Shown here: piece after piece, positions 37,222 to 46,457 of the stretch
Position numbering within the stretch: position 1 is the first letter of the stretch
Layout: each line of letters begins with the position of its first letter
Source of the DNA: Candidatus Omnitrophota bacterium
Lineage (GTDB): Bacteria > Omnitrophota > Gorgyraeia > Tantalellales > Tantalellaceae
Direction of reading: 5' to 3'
NCBI GenBank assembly: GCA_018813285.1
Contig: JAHJBY010000043.1
Span: 1 to 50,142, forward strand
DNA length: 50,142 bases
Notes under the pieces: model-generated
What the model was told of the DNA's origin: nothing
Seen by the model: the letters and a program-made list of their open reading frames with translations, nothing else
The model's database searches: none
Made by a program: the position numbers and the translations under genes

Positions 37222-38247
37222 ATGATAAGACTAATACGATTGTTCTTTTTACTGTTATCCGCGTTTTGCGGGTATTATTTGGGCTCTATTTTTATTGATT
37301 TTTCTTCTCAAGGGGAATTATACGGGATGATAGGCGGTTTAATGTTTGGCGCGTTGTTTATTTTGACCGAGATAAGGTTAAGACAGGTATCCTTGCGGAA
37401 CCTTTCAGCCGGTGTCTTTGGACTCGCGTTCGGATTTTTCGTGGCCTGGATATTGATCAGGATATTAAGCCTGACACAGATGGATGAAAGTACCCTGGCC
37501 GTATTTCAGATAGTGTTTACGCTTGTCTTTTGCTACATGGGGATGGCCATCTCTATAAAAGGCAAGGATGAGTTTAACCTTATTATCCCGTATGTCAGGT
37601 TTGCCCGCCAAGAAGAGGATGACAAATTATATCTCGTCGATACGAGTGTGATAATAGACGGAAGGATCACGGGTGTATGTGAATCAGGCTTTGTCAGCGG
37701 AAAACTTCTGGTGCCGCGTTTTGTTTTGCATGAGCTTCAAACTATAGCGGATTCCAAGGATGACGCGAGGCGGATCCGGGGGCGCAGGGGGCTGGATATG
37801 TTGGAAAAGTTGCGTAAGATATCGGGAGTCGAAGTTATAGTTCATGATGAGGATCTTTCTCAAATAAAGGAAGTGGACGCAAAATTACTTCGTCTCGCCA
37901 AAATGCTGGGGTGCTGTGTTCTGACGAACGATTTTAACCTTAGCAAAGTCGCCAAGATCGAAGGTGTGACCATTCTTAACATCAATAATCTCGCTGCCGC
38001 CATGCGTGTAGTGGTATCTCCCGGAGAGGAGATGCATGTCTACATACGCAAAGAAGGCAAAGAGAAAAACCAGGGTGTGGCATTTTTGGATGACGGGACG
38101 ATGATAGTGGTAGACAACGCGCGAAAGCTTATCGGTAAAAGCGTAAAAGTGTCGGTTGCCAGCGTCTTGCAGACGTCCGCCGGACGGATGATCTTCGCGA
38201 ATCTTATAGAATTGCCTGATAATAACAGGGGAGCGAAAGTACAGTGA
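37222..38247 (+). CDS. PIN/TRAM-domain membrane protein (YacL family)
   Basis: N-terminal TM helices; LYLVDTSVIIDGRITGVCESGFVSGKLLVPRFVLHELQTIADS PIN domain; C-terminal TRAM EGKEKNQGVAFLDDGTMIVVDNARKLIGK. Confidence 0.93.
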   Translation: MIRLIRLFFLLLSAFCGYYLGSIFIDFSSQGELYGMIGGLMFGALFILTEIRLRQVSLRNLSAGVFGLAFGFFVAWILIRILSLTQMDESTLAVFQIVFTLVFCYMGMAISIKGKDEFNLIIPYVRFARQEEDDKLYLVDTSVIIDGRITGVCESGFVSGKLLVPRFVLHELQTIADSKDDARRIRGRRGLDMLEKLRKISGVEVIVHDEDLSQIKEVDAKLLRLAKMLGCCVLTNDFNLSKVAKIEGVTILNINNLAAAMRVVVSPGEEMHVYIRKEGKEKNQGVAFLDDGTMIVVDNARKLIGKSVKVSVASVLQTSAGRMIFANLIELPDNNRGAKVQ

Positions 38248-38723
38248 GAATGTACGTTGGGATCGGCTATGATATTCACCGGTTGTTTCCCGGCCGGCCG
38301 CTTAAGATCGGCGGCGTTGATATCCCTTTTATAAAAGGGTTAGAGGGGCATTCCGATGCTGATGTCCTGCTGCACGCGGTTTGCGACGCGATACTGGGTG
38401 CTATCGGAGACGCGGATATCGGTTCTATTTTTCCTGATACAGATCCTGAATTCAAGGATGTTTCAGGTAAAACACTTCTGGCGGATGCAGGAGCCAGGGC
38501 CGCGGCAAAAAACCTGAAAATTAGCAACATCGATTGCGTTATTATGGCCGAAGAACCGAAGATCGCCCTTTATAGGGACGAGATTAGACGGTCAATATCT
38601 GAGGTGCTCAATATTTCATCCGACGTTGTGAACGTCAAGGGCAAAACCAACGAAGGGTTAGGCGCGATCGGGTCGGGCACGGCCATAGCGGCGCAGGCAG
38701 TGGTGCTCGTTGTCGGGGAGTGA
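38244..38723 (+). CDS. ispF: 2-C-methyl-D-erythritol 2,4-cyclodiphosphate synthase
   Basis: GIGYDIHRLFPGRPLKIGGVDIPFIKGLEGHSDADVLLHAVCDAILGA; TNEGLGAIGSGTAIAAQAVV. Confidence 0.97.
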   Translation: MRMYVGIGYDIHRLFPGRPLKIGGVDIPFIKGLEGHSDADVLLHAVCDAILGAIGDADIGSIFPDTDPEFKDVSGKTLLADAGARAAAKNLKISNIDCVIMAEEPKIALYRDEIRRSISEVLNISSDVVNVKGKTNEGLGAIGSGTAIAAQAVVLVVGE

Positions 38724-38735
38724 TAAGGAGGAAAA

Positions 38736-39455
38736 ATGTTGCTGAACATATCGGCAGTTATAGTCATTAGCTTATGTGTATATTATTTTTTGGTCAGATT
38801 GCTTTACAGAAAAGAAATTAAAGCTATTTTAGAAAGAGATCCCGCCGCGAAAAGCTACGTGGAGATCATTTTTACTTATGCCGGATTACACGCTCTTATT
38901 TTCCATAGCATAGCGCACTTGCTGTGGAAGGCGAAGGTTCCTTTTTTTCCGCGTTTTCTCTCTCAGTTATCCAGATTTACAACCGGCATTGAAATACACC
39001 AGGGCGCGGCGATCGGTGAAGGGTTTTTCATCGATCATGGTACCGGTGTGGTTATAGGAGAGACCGCGATAATCGGTGATAAAGTTACTCTTTTTCAAGG
39101 TGTGACCCTTGGCGGCACCGGAAAGGAAAAAGGCAAGCGGCATCCCACACTCGGTAATAATGTCGTTATTGGGGCCGGAGCCAAGATCCTTGGAGACATT
39201 AAGATCGGGAATAATGTGAATGTCGGGGCGAACGCTGTTGTTTTGCGGGACGTTCCGGATGATTCCACCGTTGTAGGCGTTCCCGGGCGCGTGGCAAGAA
39301 AGCTCGGCAGGCGCCTCCCCGGCGGAGTAAACCTGGACCATACTTCATTGCCGGATCCGCTTCAGCAGGCGTTGGAAAAATTACAGCACGAGATAGACCG
39401 TATCGAGTCGGAGATCAAAGACTATCACGAAAAGAAAAAAGAGGAAGGTCGTTAG
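38736..39455 (+). CDS. cysE: Serine O-acetyltransferase
   Basis: [69 protein letters not shown]. Confidence 0.95.
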   Translation: MLLNISAVIVISLCVYYFLVRLLYRKEIKAILERDPAAKSYVEIIFTYAGLHALIFHSIAHLLWKAKVPFFPRFLSQLSRFTTGIEIHQGAAIGEGFFIDHGTGVVIGETAIIGDKVTLFQGVTLGGTGKEKGKRHPTLGNNVVIGAGAKILGDIKIGNNVNVGANAVVLRDVPDDSTVVGVPGRVARKLGRRLPGGVNLDHTSLPDPLQQALEKLQHEIDRIESEIKDYHEKKKEEGR

Positions 39456-39464
39456 GATATCCAT

Positions 39465-40892
39465 ATGCTGAAAATATACAACACACTGACGAAAGAAAAG
39501 TCCGATTTTAAACCCATCGAAAAAGACAAAGTAAAGATGTATGTTTGCGGGCCTACTGTGTATGATTCGCCGCACATAGGCCATGCGCGAAGCGCTTATG
39601 TTTTTGAGACGGCGCGGAAATATTTTGAATACATTGGGTTTAAAGTGGTTCTCGTTAGAAATGTTACGGATGTAGATGACAAGATCATAAATAAAGCCGC
39701 GGGCGAACTTGAAAAAACTTCCGGCATCGATGCCGGCTATGCTCTGCGAGAAAAGTGCAGGGAAGTGGCAAAACGGTATCTTGATGAGTACCACAAGGCA
39801 ATGGATAGTTTGGATATACGGAGGCCGGACCATGAACCGAAAGCCACAGAAAACATAAATGAGATGATACGGTTCATCGAGGCTCTTTTGAAAAAGGATC
39901 ACGCGTATCGCGCGGGCGGGAATGTTTATTTTAGTGTTGAGAGTTTTGATAAATACGGGGAACTGTCGGGCCAGGACGCAAGGAACATGAGATCAGGCCC
40001 TCGCGCGGATGCTGATGGGGACAAACGTCACCAGCTGGATTTTGCTTTATGGAAAAAAGTTAAATCGGGTGAACCTTCATGGGGAAGCCCGTGGGGAGAG
40101 GGTCGTCCAGGGTGGCATATAGAGTGTTCGGTGATGAGCACGGTTATACTGGGCCACGAGTTTGATATACATGGCGGCGGTCTGGATCTCGTCTTTCCGC
40201 ATCATGAAAATGAGAAAGCCCAGGCCGAAGCTAAAACGGGAAGCGCTTTCGCGCACGTTTGGATGCATAACGGTTTTCTTACCGTTCGCGGCGCGAAGAT
40301 GTCGAAATCGCTGGGCAATTTTATTACCGTAGAAGACTATTTCAAAAAACATCCTGATCCGGATCTTTTAAAGATCATATTCCTTTCGAGCCACTACCGC
40401 AGTCCCGTTGACTATAGCGAAGATAAGGTTAAAGAGGCCGCTGCCGCGAAAGCGCGTATCACGCGATTTATTAAAAATGTGGAACTCGAGATCGAGCGCG
40501 ATCCGTCAAAGAACGTTCCTATTCCTGACCGGGACGCTTCGGTAAGTTCTTTCCGAAGGGCGATGAACGATGATTTCAATACGCCGGACGCGCTTTCGGC
40601 AATATTCGAAGCAGTTCAATCGGGAAACAATTTCTTAACGAACGGAAAAACCAAAGAGGCTTGTCGGGAAAGGAATTTTATTGTCAAATGTGCCGATATC
40701 CTCGGCCTTTCCCTCAAAGTCCAGGATGTCGATAAGCGTTCCGCGGGAGAAATAGAGTCTCTTGTTGCCGAACGCGAGATTGCGCGCGGGCGAAAGGCGT
40801 TTCAGGAGGCGGATGCGATAAGGGAAAGGCTGAAAGAAATGGGCGTAGAAATAGAGGATACTTCGGAAGGTACGATATGGCGCAAGAATTGA
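39465..40892 (+). CDS. cysS: Cysteinyl-tRNA synthetase
   Basis: MYVCGPTVYDSPHIGHARS, HIECSVMSTVILGHEFDIHGGGLDLVFPHHENEKAQ, KMSKSLGNF. Confidence 0.97.
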   Translation: MLKIYNTLTKEKSDFKPIEKDKVKMYVCGPTVYDSPHIGHARSAYVFETARKYFEYIGFKVVLVRNVTDVDDKIINKAAGELEKTSGIDAGYALREKCREVAKRYLDEYHKAMDSLDIRRPDHEPKATENINEMIRFIEALLKKDHAYRAGGNVYFSVESFDKYGELSGQDARNMRSGPRADADGDKRHQLDFALWKKVKSGEPSWGSPWGEGRPGWHIECSVMSTVILGHEFDIHGGGLDLVFPHHENEKAQAEAKTGSAFAHVWMHNGFLTVRGAKMSKSLGNFITVEDYFKKHPDPDLLKIIFLSSHYRSPVDYSEDKVKEAAAAKARITRFIKNVELEIERDPSKNVPIPDRDASVSSFRRAMNDDFNTPDALSAIFEAVQSGNNFLTNGKTKEACRERNFIVKCADILGLSLKVQDVDKRSAGEIESLVAEREIARGRKAFQEADAIRERLKEMGVEIEDTSEGTIWRKN

Positions 40893-41530
40893 CGAAAGGT
40901 TTGTTTATTACTTTCGAAGGCCCCGAAGGCAGCGGCAAGAGTACTCATTCTAAACGGTTGTATAGAGATCTTCTGAATGAGGGGTACGATATCACGCGCA
41001 CTTCCGAACCCGGGGGTACCGCGCTTGGGGAAGGGATAAGGGAGCTTCTTTTGAAGACGGATTCTGTCCGGCTTGACAATATGTCGGAACTATTCCTTTT
41101 CGAGGCGGACCGTGCCCAGCACGTGCGGGAGATGATAAAGCCTTCCCTTAAGGCGAATAGAATAGTGCTATGCGACAGATTCAATACCGCCACTTTTGCT
41201 TATCAGGGATATGGGCTGGGTATGCGTATGGATTTGATAGAGGAACTTGACGCATTGGCGACGGATGGGGTTCGGCCGGACTTGACCGTACTGTTGGATG
41301 TGGATGTCCCGACCGGTATGGCGCGAGCAAAAGCCCGCGGACCGGCGGATAGAATGGAAAGACGGGATATAAAGTTTCATGAAGATGTCAGGCGCGGGTA
41401 TCTCGCTCTCGCGGCTCTCGAGGCGGAAAAGATCCGGGTGGTGGCGGCCGGTGATGATATTGATCGAGTGTACGACAGCGTAAAGAAAGAAGTCTATGGT
41501 CTTATTGAACGATATAAAAGGACAGGATAA
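40877..41530 (+). CDS. tmk: dTMP kinase
   Basis: FITFEGPEGSGKSTHSKRLYRDLL, TSEPGGTALGEGIRELLL, DRFNTATFAYQG. Confidence 0.95.
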   Translation: MAQELTKGLFITFEGPEGSGKSTHSKRLYRDLLNEGYDITRTSEPGGTALGEGIRELLLKTDSVRLDNMSELFLFEADRAQHVREMIKPSLKANRIVLCDRFNTATFAYQGYGLGMRMDLIEELDALATDGVRPDLTVLLDVDVPTGMARAKARGPADRMERRDIKFHEDVRRGYLALAALEAEKIRVVAAGDDIDRVYDSVKKEVYGLIERYKRTG

Positions 41531-42521
41531 CGCTCTCCGGTACCTTCGCAATTCTCTTTCAGCGGGCAGAATAGCCAATGGATATTTGTTTGTCGGGCCT
41601 CTTGGCGTGGGAAAGGCGACCGCGGCAAAAGGTTTCCTGATGGAGCTTATGTGCGGCGTACCGGGAAAAGGGGCCTGCGGAGAATGCGCTGTGTGCAGGA
41701 GGGTGGACGCCCTGAATCATCCCGATATCATGTGGATAAAACCCGAGAAGGCAAAGCGTATCAGGATCGGGGAAATACGTAAAGCAAAAGACATGCTTAG
41801 CCTTAAACCGTATGAGTCATCGGTTAGTGCCTGCGTTATAGAAGACGCGCATCTCCTGACGCGGGAAGCGGCGAACGCGCTTCTTAAGGTGTTAGAGGAA
41901 CCGCCGGGCCGGGCGCTTGTGGTACTTATCTCTGGTAAGCGCGAATTACTGCTACCGACGGTTATTTCACGATGTATGGAAGTCAGGTTCCATTTGTTAT
42001 CTGCTGATGAGACAAGAAATATCCTGCTTGAGCGCTCCGATATCAACGCGGAAGACGCGCGGTTCCTGGCTAATTTTTCCGGAGGTTCTCCGGGAAGAGC
42101 CATCGCGATGGCTGCCGGAAATATTCAAGCGCGTAAAAAAGAGATCTCGAAGTTACTTGACGCGATAGCGGCCGAGGAAGACCCTTTCCTGATGGCCTGG
42201 GACAGGGAGGATAGAACAGGCATTCTGGAGGATCTGGAATTCCTGATTATGTTTTTGCGTGATGCCGCCGCGGCGCGCCCCCTTGTGGGTTCAGCGGATC
42301 CCGTTTTTTTTGACAAATATTCAACAGGTGAAATATATGACATTCTCGGACGGCTGATAGACCTTAAGAGGGCATTGGAGGGTAATGTCAATCCGAAGCT
42401 TGTTGCCCCGGTCTTGCCTGGGATCTTAGGAAGGGATCAAGGGTCATCCCTCGATAAAATCCCGAGCGCAGCCGAGGGGCTCGGGACAGGAGGGCCAAGG
42501 GTCAAGAGAGCTGAAAACTGA
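41496..42521 (+). CDS. holB: DNA polymerase III delta' subunit
   Basis: GQDNALRYLRNSLSAGRIANGYLFVGPLGVGKATAAKGFLMELMC, CGECAVCRRVDALNHPDIMWIKP, NALLKVLEEPPGRALVVLIS. Confidence 0.92.
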   Translation: MVLLNDIKGQDNALRYLRNSLSAGRIANGYLFVGPLGVGKATAAKGFLMELMCGVPGKGACGECAVCRRVDALNHPDIMWIKPEKAKRIRIGEIRKAKDMLSLKPYESSVSACVIEDAHLLTREAANALLKVLEEPPGRALVVLISGKRELLLPTVISRCMEVRFHLLSADETRNILLERSDINAEDARFLANFSGGSPGRAIAMAAGNIQARKKEISKLLDAIAAEEDPFLMAWDREDRTGILEDLEFLIMFLRDAAAARPLVGSADPVFFDKYSTGEIYDILGRLIDLKRALEGNVNPKLVAPVLPGILGRDQGSSLDKIPSAAEGLGTGGPRVKRAEN

Positions 42522-42543
42522 AGGCTGAAAAAGGAAGTAATAT

Positions 42544-43344
42544 ATGGATGAGATGATAAGGGTTAAGCTGAGGTCCGCGGGAGATATAAGATGTTTTTTA
42601 TCGAACGGGATGAAATTTTTACCGGGTGATGCCGTTATAGTGGAAGCGGACAGAGGGTTGGAGTACGGAGAAGTTGTTTCTGCCGGAGATGCCCCTCGCG
42701 ATTCGCGTTCTATTCGTAACCCGCTTCGAAAGATCATCAGAAAGGCCAACCCCTGGGATGAAAAGCAGATAGAGAAGAACAAAGAAAAGACCAAAGATCT
42801 CATGAACATATGTGTTCAGAAGATTCGGGAACATGATCTTCCGATGAAGTTGGTAGACGCGGAATATTCGTTCGATCGTTCGAAAATAATATTCTACTTT
42901 ACGTCTGACAGTCGTGTGGATTTCAGACGTTTAGTTAAAGATCTGGCCAGTATTTTCCGTGTGCGAATTGAGTTAAAACAGATAGGCGTAAGGGATGAGG
43001 CGCGCATGGTGGGCGGGTTCGGTCCGTGCGGCCGATCGCTTTGCTGCGCTATCTTTTTGAAGGATTTTAACCCTGTTACGATAAAAATGGCAAAGACACA
43101 GAACTTGCCGCTCAATCCTTCGAAAATATCGGGGCTATGCGGCCGCTTGATGTGTTGCCTCGGGTATGAACACGGATGTTACAGGGAGCTTTCGAAGGGG
43201 CTCCCCAAAATAGGTAAGGATATAAAAACAGAGCACGGCAAAGGAAAGGTCATAAAAGTGAACCCGATAAAGAGAACCGTGACCGTAGATTTCGGAGAAG
43301 GGGATATAAAAAACATACGATTAGATGAGAAGGAATCTAAATAA
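42544..43344 (+). CDS. ricT: PSP1-domain protein, RicT/YaaT family
   Basis: MVGGFGPCGRSLCCAIFLKDFNPVTIKMAKTQNLPLNPSKISGLCGRLMCCLGYE. Confidence 0.92.
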   Translation: MDEMIRVKLRSAGDIRCFLSNGMKFLPGDAVIVEADRGLEYGEVVSAGDAPRDSRSIRNPLRKIIRKANPWDEKQIEKNKEKTKDLMNICVQKIREHDLPMKLVDAEYSFDRSKIIFYFTSDSRVDFRRLVKDLASIFRVRIELKQIGVRDEARMVGGFGPCGRSLCCAIFLKDFNPVTIKMAKTQNLPLNPSKISGLCGRLMCCLGYEHGCYRELSKGLPKIGKDIKTEHGKGKVIKVNPIKRTVTVDFGEGDIKNIRLDEKESK

Positions 43345-43360
43345 TGTTTGAAAGGCGATC

Positions 43361-44926
43361 ATGAAAAAATTTTATATCACCACCCCTATATACTATGTGA
43401 ATGCGAACCCGCATATCGGTCACGCGTATACGCAAATAGCGGTTGACGCCGTCGCGAGATATCATAAGATGTTGGGAGATGACGTTTTTTTTCTTACCGG
43501 CACGGATGAGCATGGTGAAAAGATAGAGGAAGCTTGCATTGCCGCGGGTTTTGGGAAAGGCAAGGAGAGGGAGTTCGTCGATTCGATAGTGGTTAATTTT
43601 AAAAAGGCATGGGATGTGTTGGACATCGCGTATGACCGGTTCATAAGGACCACAGACGATGAGCACAAGAAAGTCGTTCAGGAATTCATGGCGTGCCTCG
43701 CGGATAACGGGGACATTTACCTGGGACAGTACGACGGATGGTTTTGCGCTCCGTGTGAGACCTTTTGGACCGATACCCAGGCCGAAAACGGGGTCTGTCC
43801 CGATTGCGGGCGCGCTACCGGGAGGATAAAAGAGGAAAATTATTTTTTCAAAATGAATAAGTATCAAAAATGGCTTACTGACTACATTAATGATAACCCC
43901 GGTTTTATTATGCCGGAATATCGCAAGAATGAAGTTTTGGGGTTTCTCAGAGAAGACCTGACAGACCTGTGTATTTCACGGCCTCGAGATCGTATGTCCT
44001 GGGGCGTTCCGCTGCCGTTTGATGAGGATTATGTAGTGTATGTATGGTTTGACGCCCTGATAAACTACCTTACCGGATGTAATTATGCCGGCGGCGGGAA
44101 AGATTTTTCTGAGTGTTGGCCGGCGAATTTTCAAGTTATTGCTAAAGATATTTTGCGGCATCATGCCGTATATTGGCCGATCATGCTTAAAAGCGCGGGG
44201 CTCGCTATGCCGCAGGTCGTTTTCGCCCACGGATGGTGGAAAATGGGCGATGAGAAGATGTCAAAGTCAAAAGGGAATATCGTCGATCCGTTGGATCTGG
44301 TAAATAAATACGGGGTTGATCCTATCAGATATTTTCTATTGAGAGCTGTTAAATTCGGTCAGGATGGTGTCTATAGTGAAGACGCGCTGGTTACCATGTA
44401 CAATAATGACCTCGCGAATGATATGGGCAACTTATTAAACAGAACGCTCACTATGGTGGACAAATATTTTGACGGTATCGCCCCCACGGCTCCTGCGAGA
44501 GCGGCTGATAATGTCCTCGCGGCGCTTAGTGGAGCTATTGAGGAAAACGCGAAAAGCATACCCTCGGATGTTGACATGTATTTTAAAGATCTTCGCTTGA
44601 ACATGGTCCTTGAACGTGTGTGGCAGCTTGTTGGTATGGCAAACAAATATATAGAGAAGTCTGCTCCATGGAAATATTCAAAAGAAGGCAACTCTCCAGC
44701 CGTTAAGACCATAATAGCGGATCTGTTGGAAGTGCTTAGAATTGTCGCTATATTTGTTTTCCCTTTTATGCCGAGGACATCTATGGAAATGTGGAAACAG
44801 CTGGGGCTTTCGGACGATGTGAGCCGGGTGTCCTTAAAGAAGCTCAACACCTGGCGTGGTTTTCCGGCAGGTACAAGGATCGCTAAAGGTGAGCCGCTCT
44901 TTCCCAGGATAAGTAGTGCCCTCTAA
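43361..44926 (+). CDS. metG: Methionyl-tRNA synthetase
   Basis: KKFYITTPIYYVNANPHIGHAYTQIAVDAVARY, FFLTGTDEHGEKIE, DEKMSKSKGNIVDPLDLVNKYGVDPIRYFLLR. Confidence 0.97.
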   Translation: MKKFYITTPIYYVNANPHIGHAYTQIAVDAVARYHKMLGDDVFFLTGTDEHGEKIEEACIAAGFGKGKEREFVDSIVVNFKKAWDVLDIAYDRFIRTTDDEHKKVVQEFMACLADNGDIYLGQYDGWFCAPCETFWTDTQAENGVCPDCGRATGRIKEENYFFKMNKYQKWLTDYINDNPGFIMPEYRKNEVLGFLREDLTDLCISRPRDRMSWGVPLPFDEDYVVYVWFDALINYLTGCNYAGGGKDFSECWPANFQVIAKDILRHHAVYWPIMLKSAGLAMPQVVFAHGWWKMGDEKMSKSKGNIVDPLDLVNKYGVDPIRYFLLRAVKFGQDGVYSEDALVTMYNNDLANDMGNLLNRTLTMVDKYFDGIAPTAPARAADNVLAALSGAIEENAKSIPSDVDMYFKDLRLNMVLERVWQLVGMANKYIEKSAPWKYSKEGNSPAVKTIIADLLEVLRIVAIFVFPFMPRTSMEMWKQLGLSDDVSRVSLKKLNTWRGFPAGTRIAKGEPLFPRISSAL

Positions 44927-44945
44927 AAACCAGAAACCAAAAACT

Positions 44946-46322
44946 ATGCGACTTACAGATACACATTGCCACCTTGAACTTGAAGATTACGCGAGTGACC
45001 TCGAAGAGGTTATAGATCGTGCGGTGCTTGGCGGGGTCGAAAGGATGATCTCACCCGGCATAGACCTCGCGAGTTCGCGCCGCGCGGTCGAAATAGCGCG
45101 CAAATATCCGTCTGTCTTTGCCGCGGTTGGTGTTCACCCGATAAGCGCCGATACTGCCTGCGAGAAAACCATTCCGCGTCTCAGAGATCTATGCGCGGCC
45201 GGAGGCAAAGTTGTGGCGGTAGGAGAGGTAGGGCTGGATTATTACCGAAGATACGCGAGTGAAAAAAACCAGAAGAAATTATTCAACGAATTCATCGAAT
45301 TCAGCATAGAGATGGATCTTCCGCTTATTCTGCATAACCGGGCGGCGTCGGAGGATTTTCACGATATGCTCAAAAGAACGGGACAGGGTGTTATTCGGGG
45401 TGTTGTCCATTGTTTTTCCGGAGATGAAAAGCTTTTAGAGGAAGTTCTCGCGATGGGTTTTTTTATTTCGTTCGCGGGAAATATCACGTTTAAGAAGGCG
45501 GGACCGCTTAGAGAACTTATCAGGCGTGTTCCGCTGGACAAGCTTCTTCTGGAAACAGATTCGCCGTATTTAGCGCCGGAACCGGCGAGAGGCAGGCGGA
45601 ATGAACCGGCCAATGTGCGGTATCTTTTAGATACATACGCGGAGATATACGAGCATACCCCCAGTGATATCGCGCGAATAACGACACACAATGCCGACGT
45701 GCTTTTTAAACTGGGATTGGGGGATACCGGCAAAATAGCTTACGAGATAAGGGATTCGGTGTATCTTAATATCACCAATCGTTGTACGAATGAATGCACT
45801 TTTTGTACACGGGAAGTCTCCAACTACGTAAAAGGCCATAATCTTAAGTCTGACCGGGAACCTGAAGCGGATGAGATCATTCTTGAGATGGGGGACATAT
45901 CCCGTTATCGCGAGATAGTATTTTGCGGTTTTGGTGAACCAACTATGCGTTTGGACACGGTTAAAAAAGTGGCTGATCACGTAAAACGCGAGGGTGGAAG
46001 GGTTCGGATCGTCACCAACGGCACGGGTGATATCATTAACGGCAGAAACATATCAGGAGAGCTTAAAGGCCTGGTTGATGTTGTTTCGGTAAGCCTAAAC
46101 GCGCCTGACGCGGAAACGTATGATCGTATCTGTCAACCTGCGTTTGGAAAGGATGCTTATCAGGGCATTTTAAAGTTTATCAAAGAATGCAGGGAGCAGG
46201 GTATAGAAGTTGAAGTTACGTGTTTAGATATTATCGGTGAGGAAGGCCTTGCCGCATGCCGTCGTATCGCGAACGATCTTGGGGCGTTTTTTCGTTTGCG
46301 TCATTTGAATGAAGTCGGGTAA
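44946..46322 (+). CDS. TatD-family nuclease fused to a radical SAM domain
   Basis: TatD half: LTDTHCHLELEDYASDLEEVI, GEVGLDYYR, LLLETDSPYLAPEPARGRRNEPANVRYLLD; radical SAM half: VYLNITNRCTNECTFCTRE (CX3CX2C), IVFCGFGEPTMRLD. ATG at 44946 preferred. Confidence 0.93.
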   Translation: MRLTDTHCHLELEDYASDLEEVIDRAVLGGVERMISPGIDLASSRRAVEIARKYPSVFAAVGVHPISADTACEKTIPRLRDLCAAGGKVVAVGEVGLDYYRRYASEKNQKKLFNEFIEFSIEMDLPLILHNRAASEDFHDMLKRTGQGVIRGVVHCFSGDEKLLEEVLAMGFFISFAGNITFKKAGPLRELIRRVPLDKLLLETDSPYLAPEPARGRRNEPANVRYLLDTYAEIYEHTPSDIARITTHNADVLFKLGLGDTGKIAYEIRDSVYLNITNRCTNECTFCTREVSNYVKGHNLKSDREPEADEIILEMGDISRYREIVFCGFGEPTMRLDTVKKVADHVKREGGRVRIVTNGTGDIINGRNISGELKGLVDVVSVSLNAPDAETYDRICQPAFGKDAYQGILKFIKECREQGIEVEVTCLDIIGEEGLAACRRIANDLGAFFRLRHLNEVG

Positions 46323-46349
46323 TTCAAGGGGCAAGAGGTAAATCGTGAA

Positions 46350-46400
46350 TCGTGAATGGTGAATCGTAGGGGCGAAAAATATTTCGCCCTAAAAAGTGAA
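46350..46400. repeat. Inverted copy of the 5'-end hairpin repeat (GTGAATGGTGAATCGTAGGGGCGAAAAATATTTCGCCCTA)
   Basis: Reverse complement of TTTAGGGCGAAAGATTTTTCGCCCCTACGATTCACCATTCAC at 84-120 and 232-270, with loop differences. Confidence 0.85.
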
Positions 46401-46457
46401 TAAATGATGGATGGAAGAGGCACAGAGGCACAGAGGGGCACGAGGCGAGAAGTGAAG

